Shown piece by piece: positions 16,549-26,010 of a stretch of DNA of 64,000 nucleotides; the stretch's first letter is position 1; each line of letters begins with the position of its first letter. The stretch lies in assembly GCF_900456975.1 (NCBI RefSeq), contig NZ_UGYM01000002.1, positions 930,001 to 994,000 on the forward strand. The letters run 5' to 3'. A program made the position numbers and the translations under genes. Below the pieces are notes generated by a model that did no database searches, was not told where the DNA came from, and saw nothing but the letters and a program-made list of their open reading frames with translations. The stretch is from Shewanella baltica (lineage in GTDB: Bacteria; Pseudomonadota; Gammaproteobacteria; Enterobacterales; Shewanellaceae).

Positions 16549-19500
16549 TCAGGGCAACGAAGGCTTGGCTATTGATATTTTCAACCGCTCATTCTCACAA
16601 ACCAGCACATTTTTATCACACTGAATCTGTGCCAACTTGCTCATTCGCTCAGCTGCCTGAGCTGTTGCCCGTTGAAAGCCCAATAGGCCCAGAGCTGCAG
16701 AAGCTGCATCCGTCACGCTAATGGCATGGGCGTCTTGCACTGTCAGCAATAAGGCGTTGGTGAGCTCGGCATCACAGACGTTTTCCAGCTTACGGGTCGC
16801 GGTGTCGACGCTGTTCCAGTTTCTTAACTTGACTGTACTGCGGCCATGCGGCCATAACACTTCATCGCTATCTAGCTGGATTAATCCTTTGGCAACAGCG
16901 CCTGTAATGGCCTGGTCTACAGTGCGTTTAATTTTGGCGCCAACCCTTGTCAAGCCAGCAGCATTAGCTAAACGAGTAGCAACTAGGCTGGCGAATATTG
17001 GGTATTCGGTTTCAACAATACGCTCCACTGCATACACCAACATACTTAAAGGGATGGCGCTGAAATCATCGACATGCGGAATATTGAGCTTAGACACATC
17101 AGCTTTTTTATAGGGCGTAGTGCAGGCTTCAAATTCTGGTTGTTCTTCTTCTACCCGCATTATTGGCGTTGCAATGGCCTCTGGCACAGCTACTTTGTGT
17201 TTCACTTGTCTGGTGCTAGTGGCTTGTGCTGCCATTGTTACCATCAGTTCGTCATGTTGGGTTATGGCTTTGTCTATGAGTACTTTCAGGCGATGTAACT
17301 CTGCCTCTGGATCTCGAAACCAGTCAGTGGACCAAATGCGTTCAAAGCTCCAGCCAAGGCCTTCCAGTACACTTTGCCGCAACCTTTCGCGGTCGCGTGC
17401 CGAAGTTGCTCCATAATAGCCAGCGCCGTCATATTCCAGCGCCAATACAAATTTACTGGGGTCTTCAGGATGCTTGATGGCTAAGTCGATGTAATAACCT
17501 TGACTGCCTACTCGGGTGGCTACCTGATACCCTAAACGCTGGATTGCCTGATGCAGTAGGGCGCCAAAAGCAAAGTTTTGTTCCTGCTGTTTTTCATAGG
17601 CTTTGTTCAATTGGCCTGATTCGGCAAACTGCAAAAAGATTTGCAGTGAACGCACACCAAAAGGGCTGTCTGCGCCAACTTTCAGTTCATCACCTTTGAA
17701 GTTGGCAAACACTTCCATTGCCAATCGCGCACGTGAAATCAGTACGTTTAACCGCCGTTCGCCGCCTGGTTTGTTCAGAAGGCCAAAATTCTGGCTCAGC
17801 TGGCCTGTGCTGGTTTTGCCGTAACAAATGCTGATCAAAATAACGTCGCGTTCGTCACCCTGCACGTTCTCTAGGTTCTTTACAAAAAACTCATCACCAC
17901 CTGCATGTTGTGCAAAGAATTCGTCAGTTTCTGGCTGTAAGCGGCGCTCTTTTTCCAGCTCAAGCAAGATAGCATCTCGCTGCGAAAGGCTAAACGCAAC
18001 CACGCCTAACGATAGGTGAGGTTTAGTTAAAGCGTGATTCAGTACTGCTGCAACCACAGCTTTTACTTCGCCAGTATTAGTGCGAGAGCTGCCTTTGTCG
18101 TAATGCGTTTCAGGTAAATAATGAAACTTCAGCCCTGTTGCATCGGGGTGAAAGCCTGGGCTTGGGAAGGCCACTAACTTGTTTTTATAAAACTGGTCGT
18201 TGGACACTGCGATCAGTGAATCGTGGCGAGAGCGGTAGTGCCAGCGCAGCATTTTGCTTGCCGCACCACGGGCTTCCATTAATGCCAGAATACTTTCCAT
18301 TTCTGCGGTGGCGCTGCTTTCCAGTTCCTCCTCTTCCAGTTCAACGGCTTTACCAAACAGGTTGCTTGGTGGCATTTGCTTACTGTCACCTACCACAATT
18401 ACTTGCTGCCCGCGCAGCATTGCGCCTAAGGCATCGGGTGCTGGAATTTGACTCGCTTCGTCAAAAATCACCAGGTCAAAATCTAACGCACCTTGTTTTA
18501 GGTAGGTGGCGATGGACATAGGGCTCATCATAAAAATAGGTTTTACTTGCTGGATCACGTTACCTGCTTCCGCCAGCAATTTCCTAATAGGAATATGACG
18601 TTTTTTCTTACCTAGCTCACGCAGTACTAATTCCATTTCACCTTTAGCAGTTTTCTTCGGCAAGCGCTCGTACAGACTGTTTACTAAAAACTCTTGGGCG
18701 AAAAATAAACTGTTACCATCAATACGTTTAAAGTCGCGTAGGCTTTGTTCATGTTTATTGCGGTCAAATTGCCGTATTGCTTCTGAGCTGTCATAGGCAT
18801 TGTTAACCAGACCAGAATAATAGCTAAGTTCGAATACCGTCATTAGCAAGTCTGGGGCTGCATTCCATGAGTACGCCAGTTTAGTGAAGTCCTTGATGTT
18901 ATAAGGCTCAAACGCTTTAATAATCTGGTTGTAGCGCGCAAAATCGTAAAATAAGGCTGAGTTTTTCCAGCCCTCTAACAAAGCATTTAGCTGCGCAAAT
19001 TGCATTGCAGCTAAATCATGGTTTGGATTGCTGTCGGGGATTTGTATCAGCTCTTGCAGCGTTTGTGCCTGCACTGCAATAGCGTTACAAAGCGCTGTCA
19101 GTGAGTTTGTCTGGTCACGCAGCAGCTTTTTATCAACGCCTTTATCAATCAGTTCTGCCAATGACTGCGACAATTCAACACGGTTTACCTTTGCATAAAA
19201 GGTGTTTATCCAGCTGTGAATTTGCGTTAATTCATTGTGCTCCGAAAATTCGCCTTGCCACTGCGCGCCAAAAGCTTCAGATAACAGGGGGTGGTAGCTA
19301 GTTAGCTCTTTTTTCGTGCTTTGGTAAGTTAAAGCAGTATCTAATGCAGTAAGCCAGTCGGTAGACGAAGCGGGCAGAACGCCAAGCCAAAGCCCTGCTA
19401 GCTGTGCTTTGGCTTGACGATAGCTGGACGACAGGAAACGCCACCATTTATCTGTTTTGCCAATCAAGCCTTGGCGGATACTCAGCAAATCGGCATCCAG

Positions 19501-21318
19501 CGCCTGCGTGATAAATTGTTGTTCGCAGCTGGCTTTGAGTGATAAGAAATTGGCCAGACAAGACAGGCCGTTATCGATCCGCTTTTTTTCTAACGCCCAT
19601 ATGGGGATATTTACTTTAACGCTTTTAAGATCCGGTACTTCGGATAGCCAGCTCGTTGTTGAAATCAGCGGTGCGACTTGTTGCAAGCTTTGTGGTTTAT
19701 CAAGCTGCAGAAAAACACTGACGGTTTGAGTTTGCGTATCAAGTTGGCTAAGCAACTGGCTTATTTCTACCAAAGTAGAGGTTAGTGCCTGCTGCAATGC
19801 AGGTGAAAAGTCAGTGCGACCAGACATCGCAAATGGATGCGCTGCAGGTATGCCAATGCGTGCTAGTTGCTGTACTAATTCCGTAACCAGTTTCCTCGCA
19901 TTACTGTATTCCTCAGCTGTCCATTGTTCGTAGTAGCTAAAGGGGAGGGCTGGTAAGGAGTTGTCGGGATCCTTTGTCTTCAATTGCAGCAATGAGCCCA
20001 ACGCTTCAATGTAATTGATACCGCTACGCAGAATAGGGGCTCGGATGGCATGCACATAAGCATCCAGCGAGGCTTTTGATTCCGCTAAATCTGAAAACTC
20101 TTGCTCCCGGTTTGCTGTTTGTGGCCGACCTTGCTCAAGTGACTCAGCAATAGAACCAAGCACAGATTTCTTGGTACTTTTGTGACTATGTAGTTCGAGT
20201 ACGGCGTAGCCCATATGAGTTTCATCAAGGCGTTTTTTTACCACCTCAAGTGCTGCCATTTTTTGTGCAACAAACAGCACCTTTTTACCCAGCGCAACCG
20301 CTTCGGCAATAATGTTGGTGATAGTTTGGGATTTACCTGTACCTGGCGGCCCTTGAATGATCAGGTCCGCGCCAGATTTCATCGCCAAGATTGCTTCAAT
20401 CTGGCTGGAATCGGCGTCTTTTACCAAGTGGAGTTTTTCTGGATGATTCAGATCTGCTGGATTGATCTCTGCATCGTGGGGAAAGCCATCACGAAATAAG
20501 CGGCCAATCAAAGGTAACTGTGATGGTTTTTTTCCTTCCGGCCAGCCTGTAGGGTCCAAGTCCATGTACATTTGAAACTTGCCAAAAGAGAACAGCCCTA
20601 AACCAATTTTATCTTGATGCACCCGCCATGAAGGTTGCGCTGTAATCGCATCAGCTACCGCCTGATAATAATCTGTGATGACCATCTCATCAGAATAGGC
20701 GGGAAGCATTAACTTAAACTCAGTCCTTAGTTTTGCTGCTAAGGTCAGGTTTGAACCCAGCTCTTCGCCTGTGTAGCGTAATTTGAAGCTATCTCTGGCT
20801 GATGAGCGCATTAGTTGAACAGGGATCAGAATTAAAGGCGCATATCTTGAAACCGATGAGTTTGTTGGCTCATTCCACTGTAAAAAACCAAGTGCTAAAT
20901 ACAGAACCTCGACACCTTGCTCTTGCAGCATGGTATGGGCTTCGGTTTCCAGTTTCAGCAGGGCTTTATCCAGCTTGGCGGGCACTAATCCGGTTTGTAG
21001 GTATTTGTCAGTGAAGCGGGCCGCTCCCTTTTTCTGTTCGAGGTATAAATCAAGAGGTGGCAATTCCGATTCATCGTCGGTCTGAAAGAATGATCCTTCA
21101 TCTTCGCTGTCGGCAATTTTTTGTTGATAAGCTTCTGGCAATGGTAAAAAGCTGAGTGTGTTTTCTTGCTCAACCAGCATTTCAAATATCTTGGCAGATT
21201 GCTCATCAATAATGTCGAGGGCTTTACTACCACTGCGGTAATTTAGCTGAGGGTTGGATCGAAGACCCATATCAAGTAATTCCAGACGCGCACGTTCCAG
21301 CTGCTGCTCAACAACCAT
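16549..21318 (-). CDS. giant DUF4011 / superfamily I helicase / nuclease / DUF3320 protein (probable anti-phage defence)
   Basis: About 1589 residues. The N-terminal DUF4011-type domain (about 1-230) begins QQLERARLELLDMGLRSNP. The superfamily I helicase core starts with Walker A IIQGPPGTGKSQTITNI near residue 325. After a long helical insertion come Walker B DLVIFDEASQIP near 950, GDSKQMPPS, and the motif V/VI region NVQGDERDVILISICYG with RRLNVLISRAR near 1190. Then comes a small PD-(D/E)XK or Vsr-like nuclease domain near 1295 (ALEYDGAGYYG, RDRERLRQ, GWSFERIWSTDWF). The C-terminus is DUF3320-like near 1425-1480. Proteins with this layout have been reported as a single-gene defence type (hhe) in systematic screens; function here is inferred. 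Start: ATG 21318 with GGAG ten bases upstream, rather than a TTG 33 bases earlier. Confidence 0.85.
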   Translation of the reverse strand: MVVEQQLERARLELLDMGLRSNPQLNYRSGSKALDIIDEQSAKIFEMLVEQENTLSFLPLPEAYQQKIADSEDEGSFFQTDDESELPPLDLYLEQKKGAARFTDKYLQTGLVPAKLDKALLKLETEAHTMLQEQGVEVLYLALGFLQWNEPTNSSVSRYAPLILIPVQLMRSSARDSFKLRYTGEELGSNLTLAAKLRTEFKLMLPAYSDEMVITDYYQAVADAITAQPSWRVHQDKIGLGLFSFGKFQMYMDLDPTGWPEGKKPSQLPLIGRLFRDGFPHDAEINPADLNHPEKLHLVKDADSSQIEAILAMKSGADLIIQGPPGTGKSQTITNIIAEAVALGKKVLFVAQKMAALEVVKKRLDETHMGYAVLELHSHKSTKKSVLGSIAESLEQGRPQTANREQEFSDLAESKASLDAYVHAIRAPILRSGINYIEALGSLLQLKTKDPDNSLPALPFSYYEQWTAEEYSNARKLVTELVQQLARIGIPAAHPFAMSGRTDFSPALQQALTSTLVEISQLLSQLDTQTQTVSVFLQLDKPQSLQQVAPLISTTSWLSEVPDLKSVKVNIPIWALEKKRIDNGLSCLANFLSLKASCEQQFITQALDADLLSIRQGLIGKTDKWWRFLSSSYRQAKAQLAGLWLGVLPASSTDWLTALDTALTYQSTKKELTSYHPLLSEAFGAQWQGEFSEHNELTQIHSWINTFYAKVNRVELSQSLAELIDKGVDKKLLRDQTNSLTALCNAIAVQAQTLQELIQIPDSNPNHDLAAMQFAQLNALLEGWKNSALFYDFARYNQIIKAFEPYNIKDFTKLAYSWNAAPDLLMTVFELSYYSGLVNNAYDSSEAIRQFDRNKHEQSLRDFKRIDGNSLFFAQEFLVNSLYERLPKKTAKGEMELVLRELGKKKRHIPIRKLLAEAGNVIQQVKPIFMMSPMSIATYLKQGALDFDLVIFDEASQIPAPDALGAMLRGQQVIVVGDSKQMPPSNLFGKAVELEEEELESSATAEMESILALMEARGAASKMLRWHYRSRHDSLIAVSNDQFYKNKLVAFPSPGFHPDATGLKFHYLPETHYDKGSSRTNTGEVKAVVAAVLNHALTKPHLSLGVVAFSLSQRDAILLELEKERRLQPETDEFFAQHAGGDEFFVKNLENVQGDERDVILISICYGKTSTGQLSQNFGLLNKPGGERRLNVLISRARLAMEVFANFKGDELKVGADSPFGVRSLQIFLQFAESGQLNKAYEKQQEQNFAFGALLHQAIQRLGYQVATRVGSQGYYIDLAIKHPEDPSKFVLALEYDGAGYYGATSARDRERLRQSVLEGLGWSFERIWSTDWFRDPEAELHRLKVLIDKAITQHDELMVTMAAQATSTRQVKHKVAVPEAIATPIMRVEEEQPEFEACTTPYKKADVSKLNIPHVDDFSAIPLSMLVYAVERIVETEYPIFASLVATRLANAAGLTRVGAKIKRTVDQAITGAVAKGLIQLDSDEVLWPHGRSTVKLRNWNSVDTATRKLENVCDAELTNALLLTVQDAHAISVTDAASAALGLLGFQRATAQAAERMSKLAQIQCDKNVLVCENERLKISIAKPSLP

Positions 21319-21938
21319 AAAAATCCATCTCCGAGATATGCTGAACAGCAATAGTTTTCACTAGGTTTTTGCTGGTGGCGTTGGTTAAAAATCTACCATA
21401 TCAATGGTTGTTTCTAAAAGCAATCTTGCGGATTATTAGAATGATAAGAACAAGTCGGGCAGGAAGTGAGTGGTTGGATATTACTTTTAGGGGCCGTTAA
21501 TAAATTTAACGATATTAGCTAAAGTTGATGGTGCTATTCGCCATGAGATTACTGCTCACCTCATTCCTAATTAAGAAAATGTGTCCCAGCATTTCTGAGT
21601 ATGCCCTTTTGCCTGCAAATTACTTAATCGGCCAGTCTCCTTGGGGCTATTACGCTCTACGGAATTATTTAACCAACAACGGCATGCTAATCGATCATGA
21701 ATATGGCTCATGTTCTATGTGAAATAAAACCGTTTTTGTTCATGTGCCGAACCACGTATAAATGACTCCAAGCGAAATATTAGACAAGCCTAAGCCATCA
21801 GAACTTAAGTTATTGGCACTTAAGTTAAATATAACCTCAGACAGAACACGAATAATCTCTATCAGAGTCGGGTCTAGAAGCTAGAAGCGCAGGGCATAAA
21901 CTCAGGTTTGAAATCAGACAATGGGATACTGGATCACT
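21319..21938. other. intergenic control region between the helicase gene and mesX
   Basis: About 600 bp between divergent genes. It must hold the promoters of both, but no strong -35/-10 pair stands out by eye. A 65-codon ORF on the plus strand (21525-21722) has no ribosome-binding site or recognisable product. I looked for MetJ operators (AGACGTCT repeats) upstream of mesX and saw none convincing. The 14-mer TCTAGAAGCTAGAA at 21875-21888 also occurs at 11426-11439. Confidence 0.4.
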
Positions 21939-22913
21939 ATGAATAAGCATTTTACATTTACGATTAACAGCATTTGTCTTGATGAAAATTATCATCCCTC
22001 AGACAAGACGCGTATCACCACCAACTTTGCTAATTTGGCCAGAGGCAGTCATCGCCAAGCGAACTTACGCAACGCGTTAAAGATGATTGATAATAGCTTT
22101 AATGCCTTAGCGCATTGGGATAACCCCAAAGGCGATCGTTATAGCGTCGAGCTGGAAATTATCTCCGTTAATCTGGATATTGACGGCAGTGGTCAAACCT
22201 TCCCATCGATTGAAATTTTGAAAACCAATATTGTTGATCATAAAACCAATAAGCGCATTGAAGGCATTGTTGGCAATAACTTTTCATCCTACGTACGCGA
22301 TTATGACTTTAGCGTATTACTGGCAGAACATAATAAGGGCCAAGCCAAATTTAGTATTCCAGATGATTTTGGTGGTCTACATGGCAAGCTATTTCAGTCT
22401 TTTGTTAATTCTGATGCTTATAAACAGAATTTTAATAAGCCACCTGTTATCTGTCTCAGTGTTTCGGATAATAAAACCTACCATAGAATTGAGAATCAGC
22501 ATCCCGTATTAGGGGTTGAATATCAGCCAAATGAATCCTCTTTAACTGAGCAATATTTCAAAAAAATGGGCTTACAGGTGCGTTATTTTATGCCACCCAA
22601 TAGCGTGGCGCCGTTAGCTTTTTATTTCTTTGGTGATTTACTCAATGATTACACCCATCTTGAGTTGATAAGCACCATCAGCACTATGGGAACTTTTCAA
22701 AAAATCTATCGCCCTGAGATTTATAATGCCAATGCTGTTGCAGGGAAATGCTATCAACCCAATTTGAAAAATCTGGATCATTCACTGACTCAAATTGTTT
22801 ATGATCGAGCAGAACGTAGCCAATTGGCTAATGAGCAAGGCAAATTTGCCGCGGAGTACTTTATCAAACCCTACCAAAAGTTTTTTGAACAATGGTCTGC
22901 TAATTTCGTTTAG
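21939..22913 (+). CDS. mesX: MesX (DUF1852), partner of the folate-independent methionine synthase MesD
   Basis: DUF1852 protein of about 324 residues, beginning MNKHFTFTINSICLDENYHP, with the conserved stretch SVELEIISVNLDIDGSGQTF near 70. It is soluble, with no membrane segment. DUF1852 genes almost always lie beside a short MetE-like gene. In Acinetobacter baylyi this pair was named MesX-MesD, and MesD needs MesX and oxygen to make methionine. The adjacent mesD here, 55 bp downstream on the same strand, fits that pairing. Its biochemical role is not settled. The start at 21939 (GGAT seven or so bases upstream) is chosen over an ATG 18 bases earlier; this is uncertain. Confidence 0.85.
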   Translation: MNKHFTFTINSICLDENYHPSDKTRITTNFANLARGSHRQANLRNALKMIDNSFNALAHWDNPKGDRYSVELEIISVNLDIDGSGQTFPSIEILKTNIVDHKTNKRIEGIVGNNFSSYVRDYDFSVLLAEHNKGQAKFSIPDDFGGLHGKLFQSFVNSDAYKQNFNKPPVICLSVSDNKTYHRIENQHPVLGVEYQPNESSLTEQYFKKMGLQVRYFMPPNSVAPLAFYFFGDLLNDYTHLELISTISTMGTFQKIYRPEIYNANAVAGKCYQPNLKNLDHSLTQIVYDRAERSQLANEQGKFAAEYFIKPYQKFFEQWSANFV

Positions 22914-22968
22914 TCGCTCTGCACTTAATCGTCACGCTCAATAATTAACCCAATACGGCATCAATATC

Positions 22969-24048
22969 ATGACAACACTACTTAATAAAACACCGCTTAA
23001 CAAAACATTGCTTAACCAAACCCTGTTACCGACTTCAACGGCAGGCAGTTTGCCTAAACCTGTGTGGCTGGCAGAGCCTCAAACACTTTGGTCTCCTTGG
23101 AAATTACAAGGCGAGGAATTAATTGCCGGTAAACACGATGCACTGCGTTTGTCATTACAGGATCAACTACACGCAGGGATTGATATTGTCAGTGATGGCG
23201 AGCAAACGCGGCAGCATTTTGTCACTACCTTTATTGAGCACCTCAACGGCGTTGATTTTTCAAAACGTAAAACCGTGAAAATTCGTGATCGCTATGATGC
23301 GAGCGTGCCCACGGTTGTTGGCCCTGTGAGTCGCCAAAAGTCTGTGTTTGTTGAAGATGCTAAATTTTTACGCAAGCAAACTACGCAACCAATTAAATGG
23401 GCGCTGCCTGGCCCAATGACCATGATAGATACGCTTTATGATGACCATTATAAAAGTCGCGAAAAGCTCGCGTGGGAATTTGCCAAAATTCTTAATGAGG
23501 AAGCCAAAGAATTAGAAGCGGCGGGGGTTGATATTATCCAATTTGATGAGCCTGCCTTTAATGTGTTTTTTGATGAGGTAAACGAGTGGGGCATTGCCTG
23601 TTTAGAGCGAGCCATTGAAGGGCTTAAATGCGAAACGGCGGTGCATATTTGTTATGGTTATGGCATCAAAGCCAATACAGATTGGAAAAAAACCTTAGGG
23701 TCAGAGTGGCGCCAATATGAAGAAGCATTTCCTAAACTGCAAAAGTCTAATATCGATATCATCTCGCTAGAATGTCACAACTCCCATGTGCCAATGGAGC
23801 TACTTGAACTCATTCGCGGTAAGAAAGTCATGGTCGGCGCGATTGATGTTGCCACCGACACGATTGAAACCGCAGAGGAAGTGGCTGACACCCTACGAAA
23901 AGCCCTTAAATTTGTCGATGCCGACAAGCTCTATCCTTGTACCAACTGCGGCATGACGCCTTTATCTCATCAAGTCGCAAGAGGTAAACTCAATGCTTTA
24001 AGTGCAGGCGCAGAGATCGTCAGAAAAGAACTCTTGGGATTAAGATAA
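22969..24048 (+). CDS. mesD: core-MetE type methionine synthase MesD
   Basis: A 359-residue protein matching only the C-terminal catalytic half of cobalamin-independent methionine synthase MetE, without the folate-binding N-terminal half. Zinc ligands of MetE can be traced: His and Cys in AVHICYGYG (near 225) and Cys in CTNCGMTPL (near 325). Other family blocks are TAGSLPKPVWL near 20, LPGPMTMIDTLYDDHY near 148 and GVDIIQFDEPAFN near 190. Homologs paired with DUF1852 are folate-independent methionine synthases with an unidentified methyl donor. It is expected to methylate homocysteine in the cytosol and to be co-transcribed with mesX. A repeated LNKTPLNKT-like N-terminal stretch is unusual and may be partly untranslated. 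Confidence 0.87.
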   Translation: MTTLLNKTPLNKTLLNQTLLPTSTAGSLPKPVWLAEPQTLWSPWKLQGEELIAGKHDALRLSLQDQLHAGIDIVSDGEQTRQHFVTTFIEHLNGVDFSKRKTVKIRDRYDASVPTVVGPVSRQKSVFVEDAKFLRKQTTQPIKWALPGPMTMIDTLYDDHYKSREKLAWEFAKILNEEAKELEAAGVDIIQFDEPAFNVFFDEVNEWGIACLERAIEGLKCETAVHICYGYGIKANTDWKKTLGSEWRQYEEAFPKLQKSNIDIISLECHNSHVPMELLELIRGKKVMVGAIDVATDTIETAEEVADTLRKALKFVDADKLYPCTNCGMTPLSHQVARGKLNALSAGAEIVRKELLGLR

Positions 24049-24061
24049 GACGCGATAAGTG

Positions 24062-24090
24062 CTGCTGTCTGTTTTACAGCAGTATGTTTT
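24062..24090 (+). terminator. weak hairpin after mesD
   Basis: CTGCTGT/ACAGCAG stem (24062-24068 and 24076-24082) with a 7-nt loop and a broken T-run (TATGTTTT). It may act before the stronger bidirectional terminator at 24140. Confidence 0.4.
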
Positions 24091-24139
24091 ATAGCGGCAT
24101 AAGTCTAGTGTTGAAAAGGTATCGACGTCGGTATTAAAA

Positions 24140-24175
24140 AAAACGGGATTGGCAAATTGATGCCAATCCCGTTTT
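24140..24175. terminator. bidirectional terminator between mesD and the amidase gene
   Basis: AAAACGGGATTGGCA and TGCCAATCCCGTTTT form a perfect 15-bp stem with a 6-nt loop, with A-run and T-run on either side, placed between convergent genes. It can serve both mesXD and the aguA-amidase operon. Confidence 0.93.
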
Positions 24176-24226
24176 CATTTCTAAGCTCATGCATTTAGTG
24201 CTTAGGTTTATGCATTGTCTTGGCGC

Positions 24227-25933
24227 TTATTCACCAAGCTTTGGCGTGCGCGGCGGGATCATGCGCCTTTCACCTGTCGACTCGAACGCACCTGCAAATT
24301 TAAGCAGGTTATTATCGTCATAGGCACGGCCCGCGAAGGTTAACCCCACTGGCATGCCAATATCGGCCATCACGCCCATAGGCACAGTCACAGTCGGTAC
24401 CCCTAAGTGACGAATCGCGAGGTTTCCGTTTGCTACCCAAACCCCGTTACTCCAAGCGATATCGGCTGAAGCCGGATTCACATGCGCATCGGCTGGGCCT
24501 ACATCTGCCACGGTTGGGAACAGCACTGCATCAAGCTTTAGCCTGTCCATCCAGTCTTCGAGATCTAGCTTACGGGTCTTCTCTAAGCCACGCAGACCAT
24601 CGGGAATACTGTCGATCTGGTCATAGGATTTAAGACCACGCTTAGCCATGTTCACATACTCTTCCATGCCTGCCGCTAAGTCACCTTCACGATTTGGCAA
24701 GGTGCCTAAGTCGTGGGGAAAAATCAAATGCCCAACAACATCAGCAAGTTTGTTGAGTTTAGGGTCATTGTTAGCACGCAGGAATTCATCGAATGCCCAA
24801 CCCGAGAGTTCCCATAATTCATCATGGAGGAATTGGGGCGTGACTATGCCACGGTTAAACACGGTCGGCGCGCCGGGGCGGTCACCTTCGCAATTGGAAA
24901 CCAGCGGAAAATCAACTTCAATCACTTCTGCGCCAGCAGCTTCTAAGGCTTTACGTGCCGCTTCCCACAAATCGATAACCGATTGGCGGGTATGAATACG
25001 TTGACCCGTTGGGCCACCGATACCAGGATTTTCGCTGGTTCCCGCCAATTCATCCTTATTGATGTACATGCGCGGCACGCCAAAACGCTTACCTTTAAGC
25101 GTGTCGGCTTGAGCGGCAAGCTCCAGATAAGATGCTGGACGGACGCTTGATGCTTTAGGAATTTCGACCCAAGGTTGCAGACGCCAGAGATCGCCACGGG
25201 TGATAGGATCGTCAGCTACAATCACATCAAGCACTTCGAGCATATCTGCCATAGTGCGGGTATAAGGCACCACTACATCCATGGTCGGCGTTAACGGCCA
25301 GTTACCGCGCACGGAAATCACGCCCCGTGACGGCGTATAGGCACACAAACCGTTGTTCGATGCCGGACCACGGCCACTCGACCAAGTCTCTTCGGCTAGG
25401 CCAAATGATGAGTAGCTCGCCGCTGTGCCCGTGCCAGCGCCATTGGAAGAGCCAGAAGCGAATGGTGCAGTAAGATACTCAGCATTGTATGGGCTTTCAG
25501 CGCGGCCATAGTGACCACGCTGCATACCGCCATTGGCCATGGGTGGCATATTGGTTTTGCCTAAGCATATGGCACCCGCGGCGCGTAGGCGCTCAACGGC
25601 GAAGGCATCGTACTGGGCCACTAAATCCTTAAAGGCTGGGCTGCCAGACGCCGCCGTCAGTCCCTTCACCAAATAGCTGTCTTTGGCGGTATACGTAATT
25701 CCCTCAAGTGGGCTTAAGGTTTCACCACGGGCGCGGCGCGCATCTGACGCCTCGGCTTCTTTGAGTGCATCGGGATTGTGCACCACTAACGCATTGAGCT
25801 TAGTCTTCGTAGCTGGGCCGTCATACGCCTCAACCCGTGCGAGATAAGACTTCACCAGCTCAACTGCTGTGGTGCGGCCAGATTCGAGCGCTGCACGCAG
25901 CTCGGCAATAGAAACTTCTGTGACTTCAAACAT
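24227..25933 (-). CDS. amidase signature family hydrolase
   Basis: Amidase-signature enzyme of about 568 residues that hydrolyses C-N amide bonds with a Ser-cisSer-Lys triad. Visible are the catalytic Lys in TYTAKDSYLV near 80 and the Ser-rich loop FASGSSNGAGTGTAAS near 155. The signature continues as SSGRGPASNNGLCAYTPSRG, with the nucleophile region at SSGRGPASN. It is followed by the conserved PLTPTMDVVVPYTRTM segment. It lies in one operon after aguA. By context it could act on N-carbamoylputrescine, but AguB-type enzymes belong to the nitrilase family, so this is only a guess. Start: ATG at 25933 with GGGAGG seven bases upstream; a TTG 51 bases upstream also opens the frame but overlaps the leader ORF. 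Confidence 0.85.
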   Translation of the reverse strand: MFEVTEVSIAELRAALESGRTTAVELVKSYLARVEAYDGPATKTKLNALVVHNPDALKEAEASDARRARGETLSPLEGITYTAKDSYLVKGLTAASGSPAFKDLVAQYDAFAVERLRAAGAICLGKTNMPPMANGGMQRGHYGRAESPYNAEYLTAPFASGSSNGAGTGTAASYSSFGLAEETWSSGRGPASNNGLCAYTPSRGVISVRGNWPLTPTMDVVVPYTRTMADMLEVLDVIVADDPITRGDLWRLQPWVEIPKASSVRPASYLELAAQADTLKGKRFGVPRMYINKDELAGTSENPGIGGPTGQRIHTRQSVIDLWEAARKALEAAGAEVIEVDFPLVSNCEGDRPGAPTVFNRGIVTPQFLHDELWELSGWAFDEFLRANNDPKLNKLADVVGHLIFPHDLGTLPNREGDLAAGMEEYVNMAKRGLKSYDQIDSIPDGLRGLEKTRKLDLEDWMDRLKLDAVLFPTVADVGPADAHVNPASADIAWSNGVWVANGNLAIRHLGVPTVTVPMGVMADIGMPVGLTFAGRAYDDNNLLKFAGAFESTGERRMIPPRTPKLGE

Positions 25934-25934
25934 C

Positions 25935-25991
25935 TTACGCCCTCCCGCTGAAAGCCAATTGTGGTGCAATAACAGTGACATCAATCGTCAT
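25935..25991 (-). CDS. 18-codon leader ORF coupled to the amidase gene
   Basis: ATG at 25989-25991 preceded by AGGAG with a 6-nt spacer, a better ribosome-binding site than many genes here. The peptide MTIDVTVIAPQLAFSGRA ends at a TAA (25935-25937) one base before the amidase ATG (TAAGATG). The amidase ribosome-binding site GGGAGG is the Gly-Arg codons of the leader, so translation of the leader would pass ribosomes straight to the amidase start. It could be a coupling device or a regulatory leader; the peptide has no obvious run of a single amino acid. Confidence 0.5.
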   Translation of the reverse strand: MTIDVTVIAPQLAFSGRA

Positions 25992-26010
25992 GCTGTTCTC
26001 CTTGGGTTGC

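Noticed and set aside
21525..21722. 65-codon plus-strand ORF upstream of mesX.
   Set aside because: No ribosome-binding site or recognisable family; composition not clearly coding.
11426..21888. Exact 14-bp direct repeat TCTAGAAGCTAGAA at 11426-11439 and 21875-21888, which roughly brackets the RAYT-IS66-helicase region like attachment sites.
   Set aside because: In a 64-kb window several 14-mers are expected to repeat by chance, the sequence is low-complexity (CTAGAAG units), and no integrase gene lies nearby.
21840..21938. Possible MetJ operators upstream of mesX.
   Set aside because: Only weak partial matches to AGACGTCT; no two adjacent boxes.
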